Origin: Ancistrus triradiatus
Lineage: Eukaryota > Chordata > Actinopteri > Siluriformes > Loricariidae
Length of the DNA stretch: 64,000 nucleotides
Direction: 5' to 3'
Assembly: GCA_025084515.1 (NCBI GenBank)
Contig: JAJAGP010001487.1
Span: 62,001-126,000, forward strand
The first letter of the stretch is position 1. Every line of letters begins with the position of its first letter. Shown in pieces: positions 31,411-44,522 of the stretch. Position numbers and translations under genes: made by a program. Under the pieces are notes generated by a model, which had not been told where the DNA came from, ran no database searches, and saw only the letters and a list, made by a program, of their open reading frames with translations.

Positions 31411-32742
31411 CTTTCGCTTTAATATTCTAATTGCTTCCATATATAACGTTATTACACTCACACATCTAAAGTTTCATTTGATTCCGACAACTTCTTGGTG
31501 CGTTTTTTTTGCTTTTCAATGACTACAGATCAGCTTTTGCCTCCGGGTCAAAAGCATAGCACGCATTTCTGTAGATTATAGTCCTACAGTATAGTATAGC
31601 ACAATGAGTTTTCATTGTTTGGTTCCTTTTATGGACTGGTTGGGGAAAAGTGACCTTTTTCTGAGCCAAACTCGCTTATCTCATGTAATACTGGATGATT
31701 TTTTGAAACTGAAGCGTTTTAAGGGGCCCGCGTGTGAAGTGCGTGTCATTGACGAGTAACGAGCTTCTCAGCCGGGATAATGAGGCTCCCACTTCAAAGC
31801 TCACAGACCACAGTGAAGACATGCACACAGGAACGCGAGTGTAGCAGACGGCCAGGCTTTCGCACTAAGAGCAATTAGTTTAGGAAGACAGAATCTCTCT
31901 ACAAAAAGGGCGGGTTTCAAAAGAGATCCTGGTATCCTCTTAATAAAATCGTTTTTCGCTCATAATGTTAGGGCGGCGCTATTAGATATGGTAGATAGAC
32001 AGTTGGTGCAACAGTGTGATGACTGTACGTGACATCAACCAGGGAGTTTGTCAAACAGGCCCGTGTATCGCTGTGATGCTCGTCTGGCATGTGTTAGTGT
32101 GGCTCACTTCGCCTATTGTCCCTCAGGACGATGCATCCTCTGCTCTTTCTTTTCTTATCATCCCACGTCATAGATCTCACACTCGCATACACGCTCTTTG
32201 TGCTTTTTTTTTGCATATACGTCGTCCCATGAGAACCGCGCCGAATCTCTAAGATTGGTTCTCAGACTGTGATCAGACTGAGTGAGATGTCAGTCTCTCA
32301 GGTGTACAGTCTCTGGGCGCAGCCCATCCGCATAGCGTAAGAGCTTCCATCTACCTCGTACCACCATGGTTTCACCACCGATGGATGGAGGACAGTGGGG
32401 GTAACGTGCAGAGTCATATGTACAAAGCAGTGGCCTATGGGTGTTTATATTCATGTACTGTCGGTAACGGCCATCCGATCGACATATGTTCATCTAAATT
32501 ATAACAGAAAAAAAACTTTTCATCTCTCCGTAAACAGCCAATAATGGCTGCAGATCCATGAGCAGAGGCGGGACTTTAATTGCAGAAGGCCATCATTTGA
32601 GTCACGCTTGCCAGGTCTGCTTTTCTAAGCGACTTGAGGCTTTTGGGGGCTTGTTTCTAGAGTAGTAGCTTATTTGTTCTTGCTCTCTCGATCCTGTCTC
32701 TCTCGCCAATATTCCTGTCCAATCTCTAGAGTTAAGAGGCAA

Positions 32743-32743
32743 A

Positions 32744-32780
<37 letters not shown>
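32743..32780. repeat. (ATT)n microsatellite
   Basis: About 12 ATT units in the hhat-kcnh1 intergenic region. Confidence 0.9.
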
Positions 32781-33443
32781 TTAAATGGACTGATCAAACG
32801 GTCACTCTCATTTTGGGCTGTCTTTGTAGAAGCAATTCGCTTCTTTTCGGCTTGTTTCTCTTGTATGATCTGGCAACCCCATTCCTATATTTGATGCCGG
32901 CCAAGGTCTCGCTTGCTCATTTGAACTAGAGACTGTTCCAGCTCGGTTGATGTGTTAAGAGACTTAAGTTCCTGTCTGTGTTGTGCTTATTTGTAACAAG
33001 CTGTAACTGGTGTGCGTAAGTGTATGTACCTGTACTATTGCAAGTAGTACTCCTTTTGTACCTGTAAATTCTCTGGAACCTATAATTCTATAAAATGGTT
33101 CACATTCAGTACTTCTCTCTGTTTTATCTATATGATCTGCCGAGTTGTTCGTAATACTGGCTGTCGATGCATCGGTCGTATCGATCACTGGTGTTTTCAG
33201 CAGTTTTCTTATGAAAATACCCTCTATATTTACATTACAGTAACACAGGACTATGCGAGTATGGTGACTGTAAATATTGGGTCTTTTCCATTGTTATTAA
33301 ATAAAACTCACGCTTCCACAGTACATAAAATCACCTTTCGTCATGGGGCCCAGCCACAAAGTCACGTCCTCCCATCGCTATGGCGACAGCATCGAGTCCT
33401 CACAAAGGCCTAAATGCACGTCCACGTTCACACACACTTATCT

Positions 33444-34292
33444 TTAAGAGAAGATGTCCTCCTTGTCAGAGTCAGGCGACGCTGGGTGCGAGATGTGATA
33501 AAATGGGGGCGTGTGCGCTGCCGAACCGCGCCTGCTCCGGAGCAGCCGCAGCACTTCGGCTAGCTGCGACTCAAGCGTGTGAATGCGACTCCCGAGCGTT
33601 GTTATTTCAGCCCTGAGTTCGGAGCGCAGTTCCAGCAGAGTTCCGTTGAGAGTCTGTTCGGGGATGGGAGGGGCGCCGGGCGTTTTGCCGTCTGGACAGA
33701 CCGGGCTGCGCGCCATGGGCGTTCTCGCCCCTCCTCCTTCATCCAGCCTCAGGTCGCTTTTGGTGATCCCACTATCGCACGAGTCCGTCTTTTTAAGGGT
33801 CCCGGGTTCGGCCGATTTGCTGCCGTGCTCCGGAAGAGTTTCCATCGATTCGGCTTTGGCCACGCTCGTCCAGCTCTGAGGTTGAGCCCTGCTCTCCCGA
33901 AAGCGCGCCCAACCCCGGGCGCCGCGGCCTTCGGATGAACGGATTATTCCGAGCGCACTGGGAGCCTGCAACTTGGCCCGGTCGGAGGGATTTGTGACGA
34001 TATGAGGACCGGATTTTGACGCAATAGGCGTGGCGGGGCTTTCGGTGACCGTCACAATGCTGGTGGTGGGTATAGGGTCGTGGGTAATGATGTCGTTGTG
34101 GAAGTGACCCCTCTCGATGTCGGGTTCGTCGTGAGTGCGCTCTGCGGCCAGTCGCGCCTCTTTCTGCTGCCTGAAGCGCTGGAATAAACGCCGCACCGGG
34201 TGGTCAGGGGGCAGGTCGAGCGGTGCCTCGTTCTTCCTCTTCAGACGCTCCTCTTCCTCACGCTTCACGTCGCTGATCTTCCTGAACACAAT
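33444..34292 (-). CDS. kcnh1: kcnh1 last exon: C-terminal tail, coiled coil and stop
   Basis: 282 codons plus TAA (33446-33444). The exon opens IVFRKISDVKREEEERLKRK after CTTTCGCAG, then DHPVRRLFQRFRQQKEARLA, a calmodulin-binding part of EAG1. A variable middle follows, with the conserved patches VAKAESMETLPE and LKKTDSCDSGITKSDLRLDE. Near the end PIPEQTLNGTLLELRSELRA and ITTLGSRIHTLESQLAEVLR form a heptad coiled coil, the tetramer-assembly domain of EAG. It ends SPDSDKEDIFS, like human SPESERDIF. The tail is a little shorter than in mammals. The exon is CpG-rich, unlike its flanks. Confidence 0.95.
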   Translation of the reverse strand: MVFRKISDVKREEEERLKRKNEAPLDLPPDHPVRRLFQRFRQQKEARLAAERTHDEPDIERGHFHNDIITHDPIPTTSIVTVTESPATPIASKSGPHIVTNPSDRAKLQAPSALGIIRSSEGRGARGWARFRESRAQPQSWTSVAKAESMETLPEHGSKSAEPGTLKKTDSCDSGITKSDLRLDEGGGARTPMARSPVCPDGKTPGAPPIPEQTLNGTLLELRSELRAEITTLGSRIHTLESQLAEVLRLLRSRRGSAAHTPPFYHISHPASPDSDKEDIFS

Positions 34293-34990
34293 CTGCGAAA
34301 GAAAACAGAACGATGCGATCACACGTTGATTTAATATCATAAAACCAAAAGACCCGAACGATTCATTCCCCTAGCAGAGCAGAACTCTTCCTGACACCAC
34401 GTGCCGCCGCAGCTTTAAAACACGCCGCATTAAAGCTCCTCCAGGTTCAGTCTCTGCAGTTCCTCTTCCTTCTCAAAGGTTTTTTTTTACCCCTCTTAAA
34501 GTGCCTCCGTGCATCCCTTATTCATCAGGGTTCATGCCTTTTTCATAAGCGAGGGCGCTTTATTTTTGGGAGAGGCTGATCGTGTGGGTCATCCCTCCAT
34601 CAGACCAAGAGCGGCCTCGCAGACGGATGGATGAATCTCCATTAACCTTCTGTAGTGAAGGAGCAGCACCATGCATTATCGTCATTATAACGCTCCATCA
34701 TCTGTATTCTGCTGCTCCCTTCATCCAGCTACCTTCTGTCCTCCAAAACATCTGCCATTCAAGGTTCTAATCCCTTTGTGTTTTTAAAATCTTGTCATTC
34801 TTTTTGCTTCACTCTTTCAAGGCGTCTTCAAAGAAGTTGGAATGTTGACCGGACATTAGCTGTTATTTGTCATTTTTTGTCAAAATTTGAAAAAAAAACA
34901 CTTGCACTTCGATTCACTTTTCTGTCAGCAGATGTCGCAAGGGCTTTGCTCGTACAGGTGTTCTGTCATTCAGACATGAATTAGATATAG

Positions 34991-35085
<95 letters not shown>

Positions 35086-36250
35086 GGCAGATTTCTATTT
35101 CTCTATTATGATTCTTAATACGTTAAGCAGCGCGTACCTGTATAATATTTGTCACTTCAAGTTCTGCCCCTCAGGCTCACTTTCTTTCTAATTTCCTTTT
35201 TTTATTATACAGTGTTTTAAGTACTTTTAAAATTATCTTCCTTTTTTCTTTTATATACATTTTTTGCAACGAACATTTTATATTTATGTAATTTTATTTT
35301 TACTTTTACATTGTCATCTTTGTCAATTCAACTTTGACCATTTTTTTTATTTCTCAGTTTATTCTTTTTGTTTGTTTCTCCCCAACTATAAAAGTGATTT
35401 TCATTCCAAAGAATGCAATCCTTTTTAAAAGGATTACATTTTTCTCTTTTATTTCTTCCAATTTATTTTTAAGTTTGAAGTTTTATCTCCTCCATCACGG
35501 CAAAATCTATCTTGTCTATTATAATTCCCGTTTTTATTTTTTATATCATCTTTTATTACTAATCTTTAGGATTCATTTATCTTCATGTTCCTCTTAGTTT
35601 CCTTATCCCCATTTATTCACATTTCTCAGTTAAAATTTGATCTTTTATCGTCATTGTCAAGCCAACTTTGTCCCTGAGGCTTTACTTCGAATCCACAGAT
35701 TTTTTTTTTTAATCTCACAGTTTTATATTACCATCTCCCACGCTGCAAAAACGATTATTTAACACTTTCTCCTAATCTTTTTTCTTTATCTGATTTTTTA
35801 AATTGATATTTCTTACTTTTTCATTCCTATTGTTTGTGGTCTGTAATGGGAGAGAGCGGACCATTTCACCCGTCTAAAGCCTGACAGAAGCCATTTGCAT
35901 AAGACTGAATTACTATTACTGCCTAATATTTAAATCTGCTTGACCTGCTTAAACACAGTGCTGAATAATTTTCCACTCACACACACACGAATGCACAATA
36001 TTATAATAATCAGCAGGAGGTTGGGACTGAGTGTTTGATTTGAAAGCCGTTGTTCATGTGCTCATATTCATATGGATGTCATGAATATTCCAAACGTAGG
36101 GTGGAGAGTCCGAGCATCTGTCCTTCCAATCTGTTTGCAAAAGTCATGCAAACACACACACACACACACACATGCAGTGTAGGACTGTAAATGATCCGTC
36201 TCATTACATGACCCAGAAGCATGTAGTGACCAGCAATTTGTGTTTCTGTA

Positions 36251-36307
<57 letters not shown>

Positions 36308-39300
36308 ATTTCCTCTCACAACTACAAACTGGAGTCTTCTTGACTCAGGCTTAGCAGTTCGGCTGATTTTCTTTCACTATGGCCTTGACCCGGTTGCTGT
36401 TGGAAACCAGCAGATGAACTGACATGAAACTTGTTGGTGATAATGAGTTACAAGTGCACTCCCACTGTAACCCTACATCACTCTCTCTCTCACACACACA
36501 TCTAGACGTATGGCCCAGCCATGAAACCAGACCACAACCAATGTACAGTCAGCTCCGAAATGATTGGCAACCTTGGGCAAGATGGCTAATGAAGAACCGT
36601 CTGTGGTTAATTAGCTGAATGTCATGGAAATATGAGTGAATGTTTAATTGAGTCGCCTCGGACTGACGACCTCGAGACTCGACTCTTACTCGTACTCCAA
36701 AGACTGGAGACCGAACTCGGACTTGCATGCCAGAGACACGCGGGTCGACTTGGGCTTCAGGGATTCAACTTATAATGGTGATGTTCTGGTGCTATTTTAC
36801 CTCCAAATGCCACATGGACTCCATAAAGAATGAGGTGATTATAAATGAAAATCTAGCAGCCAAGACCCTAAGAACCTACAACGGTCAAAGGTCAGGACGT
36901 TTCAATGGGATGATGTTAAACGTTAAATGACATGGCCATGGCCATGAACTGCATAAGGCGCTTTCGCACCCGAGAAACTTTTCCATAGTTCTCGTGTGTA
37001 CGCACCGCAGGAACTGGGAACGATTATAGCACCATTTTAAGCTCCTTTTCATACTCCTAGTTTGCCGAAGCTGCCGTCCCAGCTGGTTCCATATATGCTC
37101 GACCGGGCAGGCCAAGGAATCGTTGCAGTTATCCTGCTGAAAAATGCCATTTGGAAGCCCTGCCATGAGGAGCAACACACGGGGCCGCAGGATGCCGCTA
37201 ACCTGTTTAGTGTCCCTCTTATCACTACTAGGGATGACCGACTGTCGTAGACCGACTGGGTTGTTAGATTCCTTGCTCTGGATTCTTGAATCTCACTAAA
37301 GCTTTGGAGGAAGACCCTGACAAAGGGACCCGTTTTACCCCCCGCTTATCCCTGGTCAAAATAACAGACTCGAGTCTGAAACCTAACTCGGAGTTCTCTG
37401 GAATCCTGGACACCAGTCCATCACATCATTTCCATAAGCATACCACCTAACCTTCTCCAGGATTTGACCCCAGGACTTCAGGAACTGCGGTTTCCAGCAG
37501 CTGGCTCTTAGCACCGAAGCCCAGGAGCTGTAAGAGTACAGTGATCGAAAAGCAAAACAGCTGAGAGACCGGTGACTGCATTAGCCTGATGCATATTTAT
37601 TACAATCTGTGAATCTGCCGCTCACACACACACACTCATTACTGACTCGCATTACACAACCTTGATCAGCGTGAACTCTGGTGCTTCTGCGGTCGTATAG
37701 CCTTGATCTGAAATCAATCACGCATGCGCGCGCACGACCTGAACTGCCTGGTGGAATGGCTAATCCTGCCAGCATTCTTGAACCTCCATATGCCTGTGGT
37801 CAGCGTGGGGCTTCTGCAGCGCGCGCTCTCTCTCTCTCTCGCACACAATCACACTGCAGCAAACGCACACTGTGCTGTTTCTCTGCATCGACCAAAACAA
37901 TGCCCCATGCTTCAGCTAGCAGTTCGGTGTAGTCCCGATTCACTAACCACATATCCACAAGCAGAAAACATCGCAGTCATCGGGAGCGATTTACAGCTGA
38001 TACAGTCTTGCAGAGTGCAGAAGTTTTAGGCCACCATTAGATTAAGTATACTGTTGATTTAGCAATGGTACTGCATAATGGATATATTCTCAGTTTCATT
38101 GTTAGAATGCAACCAGCTTTTATAGGCTACACTTGAGAATCTGCCTGGGATGCCAAGTTGACCCTTCTATAGTCCAAAGAAACTTGAATTTCCAGAGCAG
38201 CAACCAAGATACCACATTTTCAGAAGGGGAACGGTGAAAAGGCTAAGATATGCTAAGCTGACAAAGTCAGGAAAAATGGTTGACACTGTTGTATATGATT
38301 ACGATACCATGATAACAAATCTAATGGTGTCCTAAGACTTTTGCACAGTACTTCACAATCCAAGCAACTTACCGTTAAAGGCCTTGTCCAAGCCCAGTGT
38401 AACAGCTTTTGTCTGTACTTGAACCCTCAGTCTTCCGGTCAATAGTCCACTATAATAACCACTGCGAGACCACTAGTAGCCAAGACTTGCCAAAACGTCT
38501 CCAGGGGGTACGACTGCAGTTGATCAGACCTTGGCTTAGGTCTAGGCAGCTAATGAGCTGCTAGGACTTGTGCGGCGCCAACTTTGGTGGTAGTACAGAT
38601 GGATTTCGCCTGCTTTTCGAGGATCTCTTTCCCAAAAGATGCCTTTCAGCCCAGTGTAGATTTTCCCGGGATTTCTCTCGAGCTTCATTCAAATCAGTTG
38701 GCCACGAGCGCGTAATTTTCTTGTTCTGCTCTCTTGTGCTGGCGCCTAATGATGCGTCTTCCTTCTGTTAATGGAGATTCCATCCATCGTGTCTCTCCAC
38801 CTGTCTTATCCGGTATCTATTCCCACGGCTCTGTTACATAATGTCGTTTGGGATGCGCGTGTCCCGTGTGTGTGTTTATTTAACACATTACAGACTGAAA
38901 GTTCATTAACTGCGCTCCATTAACGCAAACCAATCGGGGCTTAATCTACAAAAGCACACGTGTGCTCACGCACAAACTCTGCCGATGTGGCGCGGGCCAC
39001 GGCTAGATTTGATGGCTTGGCAATTCCCCCCCTCCGATTTAGCCTAACGGCGATTGTGAAAATTGAAGTCACATCGGCCACGAGCGGCACGATTTGGCCA
39101 TCCGTCATTCAATCTCGCTGACACTTGATTGGCTCGGCAAATGATCCGGGCTGCCTGATTCCTTCCGAGTGTGTGTGCACGAAGAGAGATTGAGACAATG
39201 CCGATTCTGCTCTAATATGGCTGGTTAAACACACACACACATGCACAAGCGCGTTGCGCCGAAAAGCGTTTTCCTCACATCCTTATTATTTTAATGCCTC

Positions 39301-42300
39301 CACGTAGCCTTTAGCACTCGCAGACCTGATTACACTGTCATGTGCACGCAAGAATAAAATACAAAGATATTTTTAGATATAGACAAAGGGAGAGAGGGTG
39401 CAACCATATGTATGCGGACACCCCTTTGGAATTTGGGCTTTCGTCGCTTCGCAGCCATCGCCCATTGTGGATGAAACGAGAGGGGGATAAAGAGATGGAG
39501 GAGGCAATGTCTGTCACTGCACCATTTCTGTAGACAGTATAATATTATTTTGATTAAATGTTGAGCTCAGCTACTTTCACTGTGATAGAATCAGGGATAA
39601 CAAGAGGAACACACACACACACACGACTTCAGTGCAGCATCATTCTGATAGGTAACGCTTCGGCGTTCCTCCACGCTTGCATTCTAAAATAATCCGAATG
39701 TTTTATGAAGTTGGAATATGAAAGAGAGAGAAGCGTGTCTGAACGTTTCATTATAGTTTTGGCTCTCGCTTTAATCTGTACTCGGGGACAGGGGGAATTG
39801 CAGTGTGTGTTTTATGAGCCCAATCCTTTTATCTTGACTCCTCTCTTTATTACTGCCATCCCTCTTATCGTACTAGTCAGAAGAATTGCTCAGACGCATA
39901 GCGTACGTAATACTTAGCAACCGCGTAAAGGTTTCTATTCCTTCGGAACAAAATGACAATAATTGAGACCGCTTTTGGGTGTTGTGTGGTGTGTGTGTAT
40001 ATATAACAACCACATTTGGTGCTGATTTGCGATTTTGGTGGTAAGCGGCAGAAGAAGTGTCCAAAGCCAAGAATGAGAATAGAAAGAGAGACAGGCGGTA
40101 CGTTAGTCATTACAATGAGGAAAACTATGCGAGATGCTCAAAAGTCTTACACCACCATTAGATTTGCTGTTTTAGCAATGGTAATTTGAATTCGTCACGC
40201 CGTAACACTTCATCCAAGCCTTTGTCATAGCCGGCACACCGGCTTGGAGGAATTTTAACCCATTCCTCCGTACAGAACAGCTTTGGATGTTGGTGGGTTT
40301 CCTCACATTAGCTGCTCGCTTCAGGTCCTTCCACAACATTTCAATGGGATTAAGGTCAGGACTTTGACTTGGCCATTCCAAAACATGAACTTTATTCTTC
40401 TGTAACCATTCTTTGGTAGAACGAACGATTGTATGCCTTAGGGTCGTTTGTCTTGCTGCATGACCCACCTTCTCTTGAGATTCAGTTCATGGACAGATGT
40501 CCTGACATTTTCCTTTAGAATTCTCTGATATAATTCAGAATTCATTGTTCCATCAATGATGGCAAGCCGTCCTGCCCAGATGCAGCAAAGCAGGCCCAAA
40601 CCATGATACTACCACCACCATGGTTTCACAGATGGGATAAGGTTCTTATGCTGGAATGTAGTTTTGCTTTCTTCCATACATAACGCTTCTCTTTTAAAAC
40701 CAAAAAAGTTTCTATTTTGGTCTCATCTGTCCACAAAACATTCTTCCAATAGCCTTCTGGCTCGTCCACGTGATCTTTAGCAAACTGCAGAGGAGCAGCA
40801 ATGTTCTTTTTGGAGAGCAATGGCTTTCTCCTTGCAACCCTGCCATGCACACCATTGTTGTTCAGTGTTCTTCTGATGGTGGACTCATGAACATTAACAT
40901 TAGCCAATGTGAGAGAGGCCTTCAGTTACTTAAGTTACCCTGGGGTCCTTTGTGACCTCATAAACTTACACGCCTTGCTCTTGGAGTGGTCTTTGTTGGT
41001 CGACCACTCCTGGGGAGGGTAACAATGGTCTTGAATTTCCTCCATTTGAACACAATCTGTCTGACTGTGGATTGGTGGAGTCCAAACTCTTTAGAGATGG
41101 TTTTGTAACCTTTTCCAGCCTGATGAGCGTCAACAACTCTTTCTCTGAGGTCCTCATAAATCTTTTGTTTGTGCCATGACACCCTTACACAAACATGTGT
41201 CCTGAAGAGCAGACTTTGATAGATCCCTGTTCTTTAAATAAAACAGGGTGCCCACTCACACCTGATTGTCATCCCACTGATTGAAAACACCTGACTCTAA
41301 TTTCACCTTCAAATTAACTGCTAATCCTAGAGGGTCACATACTTTTGCCACTCACTAGTATGTAATATTGGATCATTTTCCTCAATAAATAAATGACCAA
41401 GTATAATATTTCTGTCTCATTTGTTTAACTGGGTTCTCTTTATCTACTTTTAGGACATGTGTGAAAATCTGATGATGTTTTAGGTAATGTTTATAGAGAA
41501 ATATAGAAAATTCTAAAGGGGTTCACAAACATTCAAGCACCACTGTATATGGTATATCTATGGTGGCTTAAGACTTTTTCACAGTACTGTAGACTTGTGG
41601 CTACACACACAGGAAGATGGGTAGAAGGCTATACAGTGGCACTCTAAGATGGGTAGATAGTACAAGAGATGGGTCGATAAACAGATAGATGGGCGGATAG
41701 GAAGATGTTTTGACAGACTCCCAACAAACTGCAATAGAAAGCGGATGCATGTTTGTGGCTAAACCCCCTAGCTTTATTCGGCATTACATTATACACTCCG
41801 AAAGCCCGCAGACAGCACAGAGGCAGAGTGAGGAGCAACACTCTAAGAGCTCTCCGAGCCTTTAGATATGTGAAAGCCCCCGTCACTGCTTCTCTCAGGC
41901 GGAGAGCACATCAGAGATCTTCATCTTTCTTTTCCCCTGCGTTCTGAGTGCCCTCATCTCTCAGGAACACATCAGTGTCTCCATCAGCCCTCCACACCTG
42001 ACAGAGATCACAGTCGGGGTCTGAACGTGCCTCCGCCGTGCTTTAATGAGCAGTGCGTTCTCCCAAGTCGAGAAGGCTGCTTCGTGTTCCTTCACAAGCC
42101 AATCGGAGAACGGGCTAAAAGATCTAAAGGTCTGACAGACTGGAGTGTTCCAGTCTTCAGTTTTAGGAGGTTCTTAGTTATTTTTATATTGTGTCCTCCA
42201 ACAAAATGGGCATTTTAGTAACCAATATGCAACAGTTAAAAAAACCCAGCAAGGACCAGTGTATATTGTGTGTTGGACATTGGTATCCTGCTGGTTTATG

Positions 42301-44481
42301 ATAAGCATGGAAACATACCAGTGTCCAAAACACAGCATATCATGGTCTTTGCTGGATTTTCTTTTTAGCAATGGAGCATTAATGGCTCATCTGGAAGGGT
42401 GACCAAATTTTTTCGCATAGCACTTTTTCCCCTACATGTAACAAAGAGCGCACAAAGACTTTTAGAAATCCCCCCTGGTTAGCTCTTGTCAACTAGCATT
42501 AACAGTATAAATTGTGAACAACTACAGCTCATCAGATTAGCACTGGTTAGGTGTGTCACTAGCATTAGTGATAACATTCTGAACACTTATAACTACGACT
42601 TAACACTCCTGTCAGGTTAGCTTTAGTAAGCTACCAATCTAGCATTGCAGTAAATGTATGAAAGTGTATCAATATGACTCAAACACATCAAAAGGAATCC
42701 TGTCAGGTTAGCCCCTGTTAGCTAGCTGGCTAGAATTCGTGGCAAGTAAATAAACTTAAGTAAATAAAATTACAAAAGCATCTTGGAAATCCTGTCAGGT
42801 TCGCTCCTGTTAGCAAGCAAATGTAGTATTACCACAAAAAATGATGGAAACTCATCAATATGACTAAAATTTCTCTCAGAAATCCTGTCATGTTAGCCCC
42901 TGTTAGCAAGCAAACCTAGAATTAACAGTACAATTGTGGAAATTCATCAATATGACTCAAAAACATCGAAAGGAATCCTGTTAGGTTAGCTGCTGTTAGC
43001 TAGCTGGCTAGAATTTGTGGCAAGTAGACACACTTATGACTATAATTACAAAAGGTTATCAGAAATCCTGTCAGGTTAGCTCCTGTTAGCAAGCAAACAT
43101 AGCATTAGCAATAAAATTATGGAAATGCATGACTGTAACTCATAAAGCCTTTCAGAAATCCTGTCAAGTTAGCTCCTGTTAGCAAGCAAACCTAGCATTA
43201 GCAGTAAAATTATGGAAATGCATGACTGTGACTCATAAAGCCTTTCAGAAATCCTGTCAGGTTAGCTGCTTTTAGTAAGCAAACCTAGCACTAGCAGTAA
43301 AATTATGGAACGTCATCAATATGACTCAAAAGGACTCCTGTCACACTTATGGAGTTTTTCCTTGCCACTGTCGCCCTAGGCTTGCTTAATTTGGGATTGG
43401 ACGTAGTTATTAGGAGATAATCTAAACTTGTAAAGTTGCTTTGAGTCAAGTCAAGTCAGATTTATTTATATAGCGCTTTTTACAATGGAGCATCGTCTCA
43501 AAGCAACTTTACAAGTTTAGATTATCTCCTAATAACTACGTCCAATGCCAAATTGAGCAAGCCTAGGGCGACAGTGGCAATGAGACAATGCTCCATTGTA
43601 AAAAGTTCTATATAAATAGATCTGACTTGACTTGACTTAGCTTCTGTTAGCAAGCAAACGTAGCATTAGCAGTAAAATGATGGAAATTCTTGACTATGGC
43701 TAAAAATTCTCTCAGAAATCCTGTTAGGTTAGCTGCTGTTAGCTAGCTGGCTAGAATTTGTGGCAAGTAAACAAACTTATGACTGTAATTATAAAAACTT
43801 CACAGAAATCCTGTCAGGTTGCTCTTGTTAGCAAGAAAACCTAGCATTTGCAGTAAATTATGGAAATTCATGACTATGACTCATAAAGCCTTTCAGAAAT
43901 CCTGTCAGGTTAGCTCCTGTTAGCAAGCAAATGTAATATTACCACAAAAAATGATGGAAATTCATCAATATGACTAAAATTCCTCTCAGAAATCCTGTCA
44001 GGTTAGCCCCTGTTAGCAAGCAAACCTAGCATTAACAGTACAATTGTGGAAATTCATCAATATGACTCAAAAACATCGAAAGGAATCCTGTTAGGTTAGC
44101 TGCTGTTAGCTAGCTGGCTAGAATTTGTGGCAAGTAGACAAACTTAGTTTGTTAGGTTAGCTCCTAGCTGTCGAGCGCTACCAGGTTTCTTAATTTCCAG
44201 ATCAAATTGCACCTAATTATTTATCTTAATGTTTGTGAGGTTTTATATTTCGCTGTTTGTGTCTTACGTAGCTATCGGCTAAAGCCCTGTAGGGATTAAG
44301 TCGTACTGAATGTTATTGTTCACACCGAAGAGAACGAGAAAATGGATTAAATGAAAGCAAGAGCAGAGTTTGAAGAAAAGGAGGGATAGAGGGGTTTAAA
44401 TTTCTCAATAAGAAGACTGCAATTTCCCAGCGACAGGTAATCAGAGTTATGCATGATTTATGGCTCTGTTCTAGGGGTTTT

Positions 44482-44522
<41 letters not shown>

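Larger units (their letters stand above)
26028..33443. other. hhat-kcnh1 intergenic region (convergent genes)
   Basis: About 7.4 kb between the two stop codons, so it contains both 3' UTRs; I could not fix either polyadenylation site. It holds the hAT-like element with a 63-bp array (27139-29085), the dispersed repeat 30140-30385, a hAT-like fragment (30694-30838), a possible transposase fossil (31320-31410) and an (ATT)n tract (32743-32780). Other parts show no gene. Confidence 0.6.

Noticed and set aside
33579..33938. Plus-strand open frames overlapping the kcnh1 tail exon
   Set aside because: They are antisense shadows of a GC-rich coding exon; the minus-strand frame matches KCNH1 throughout.
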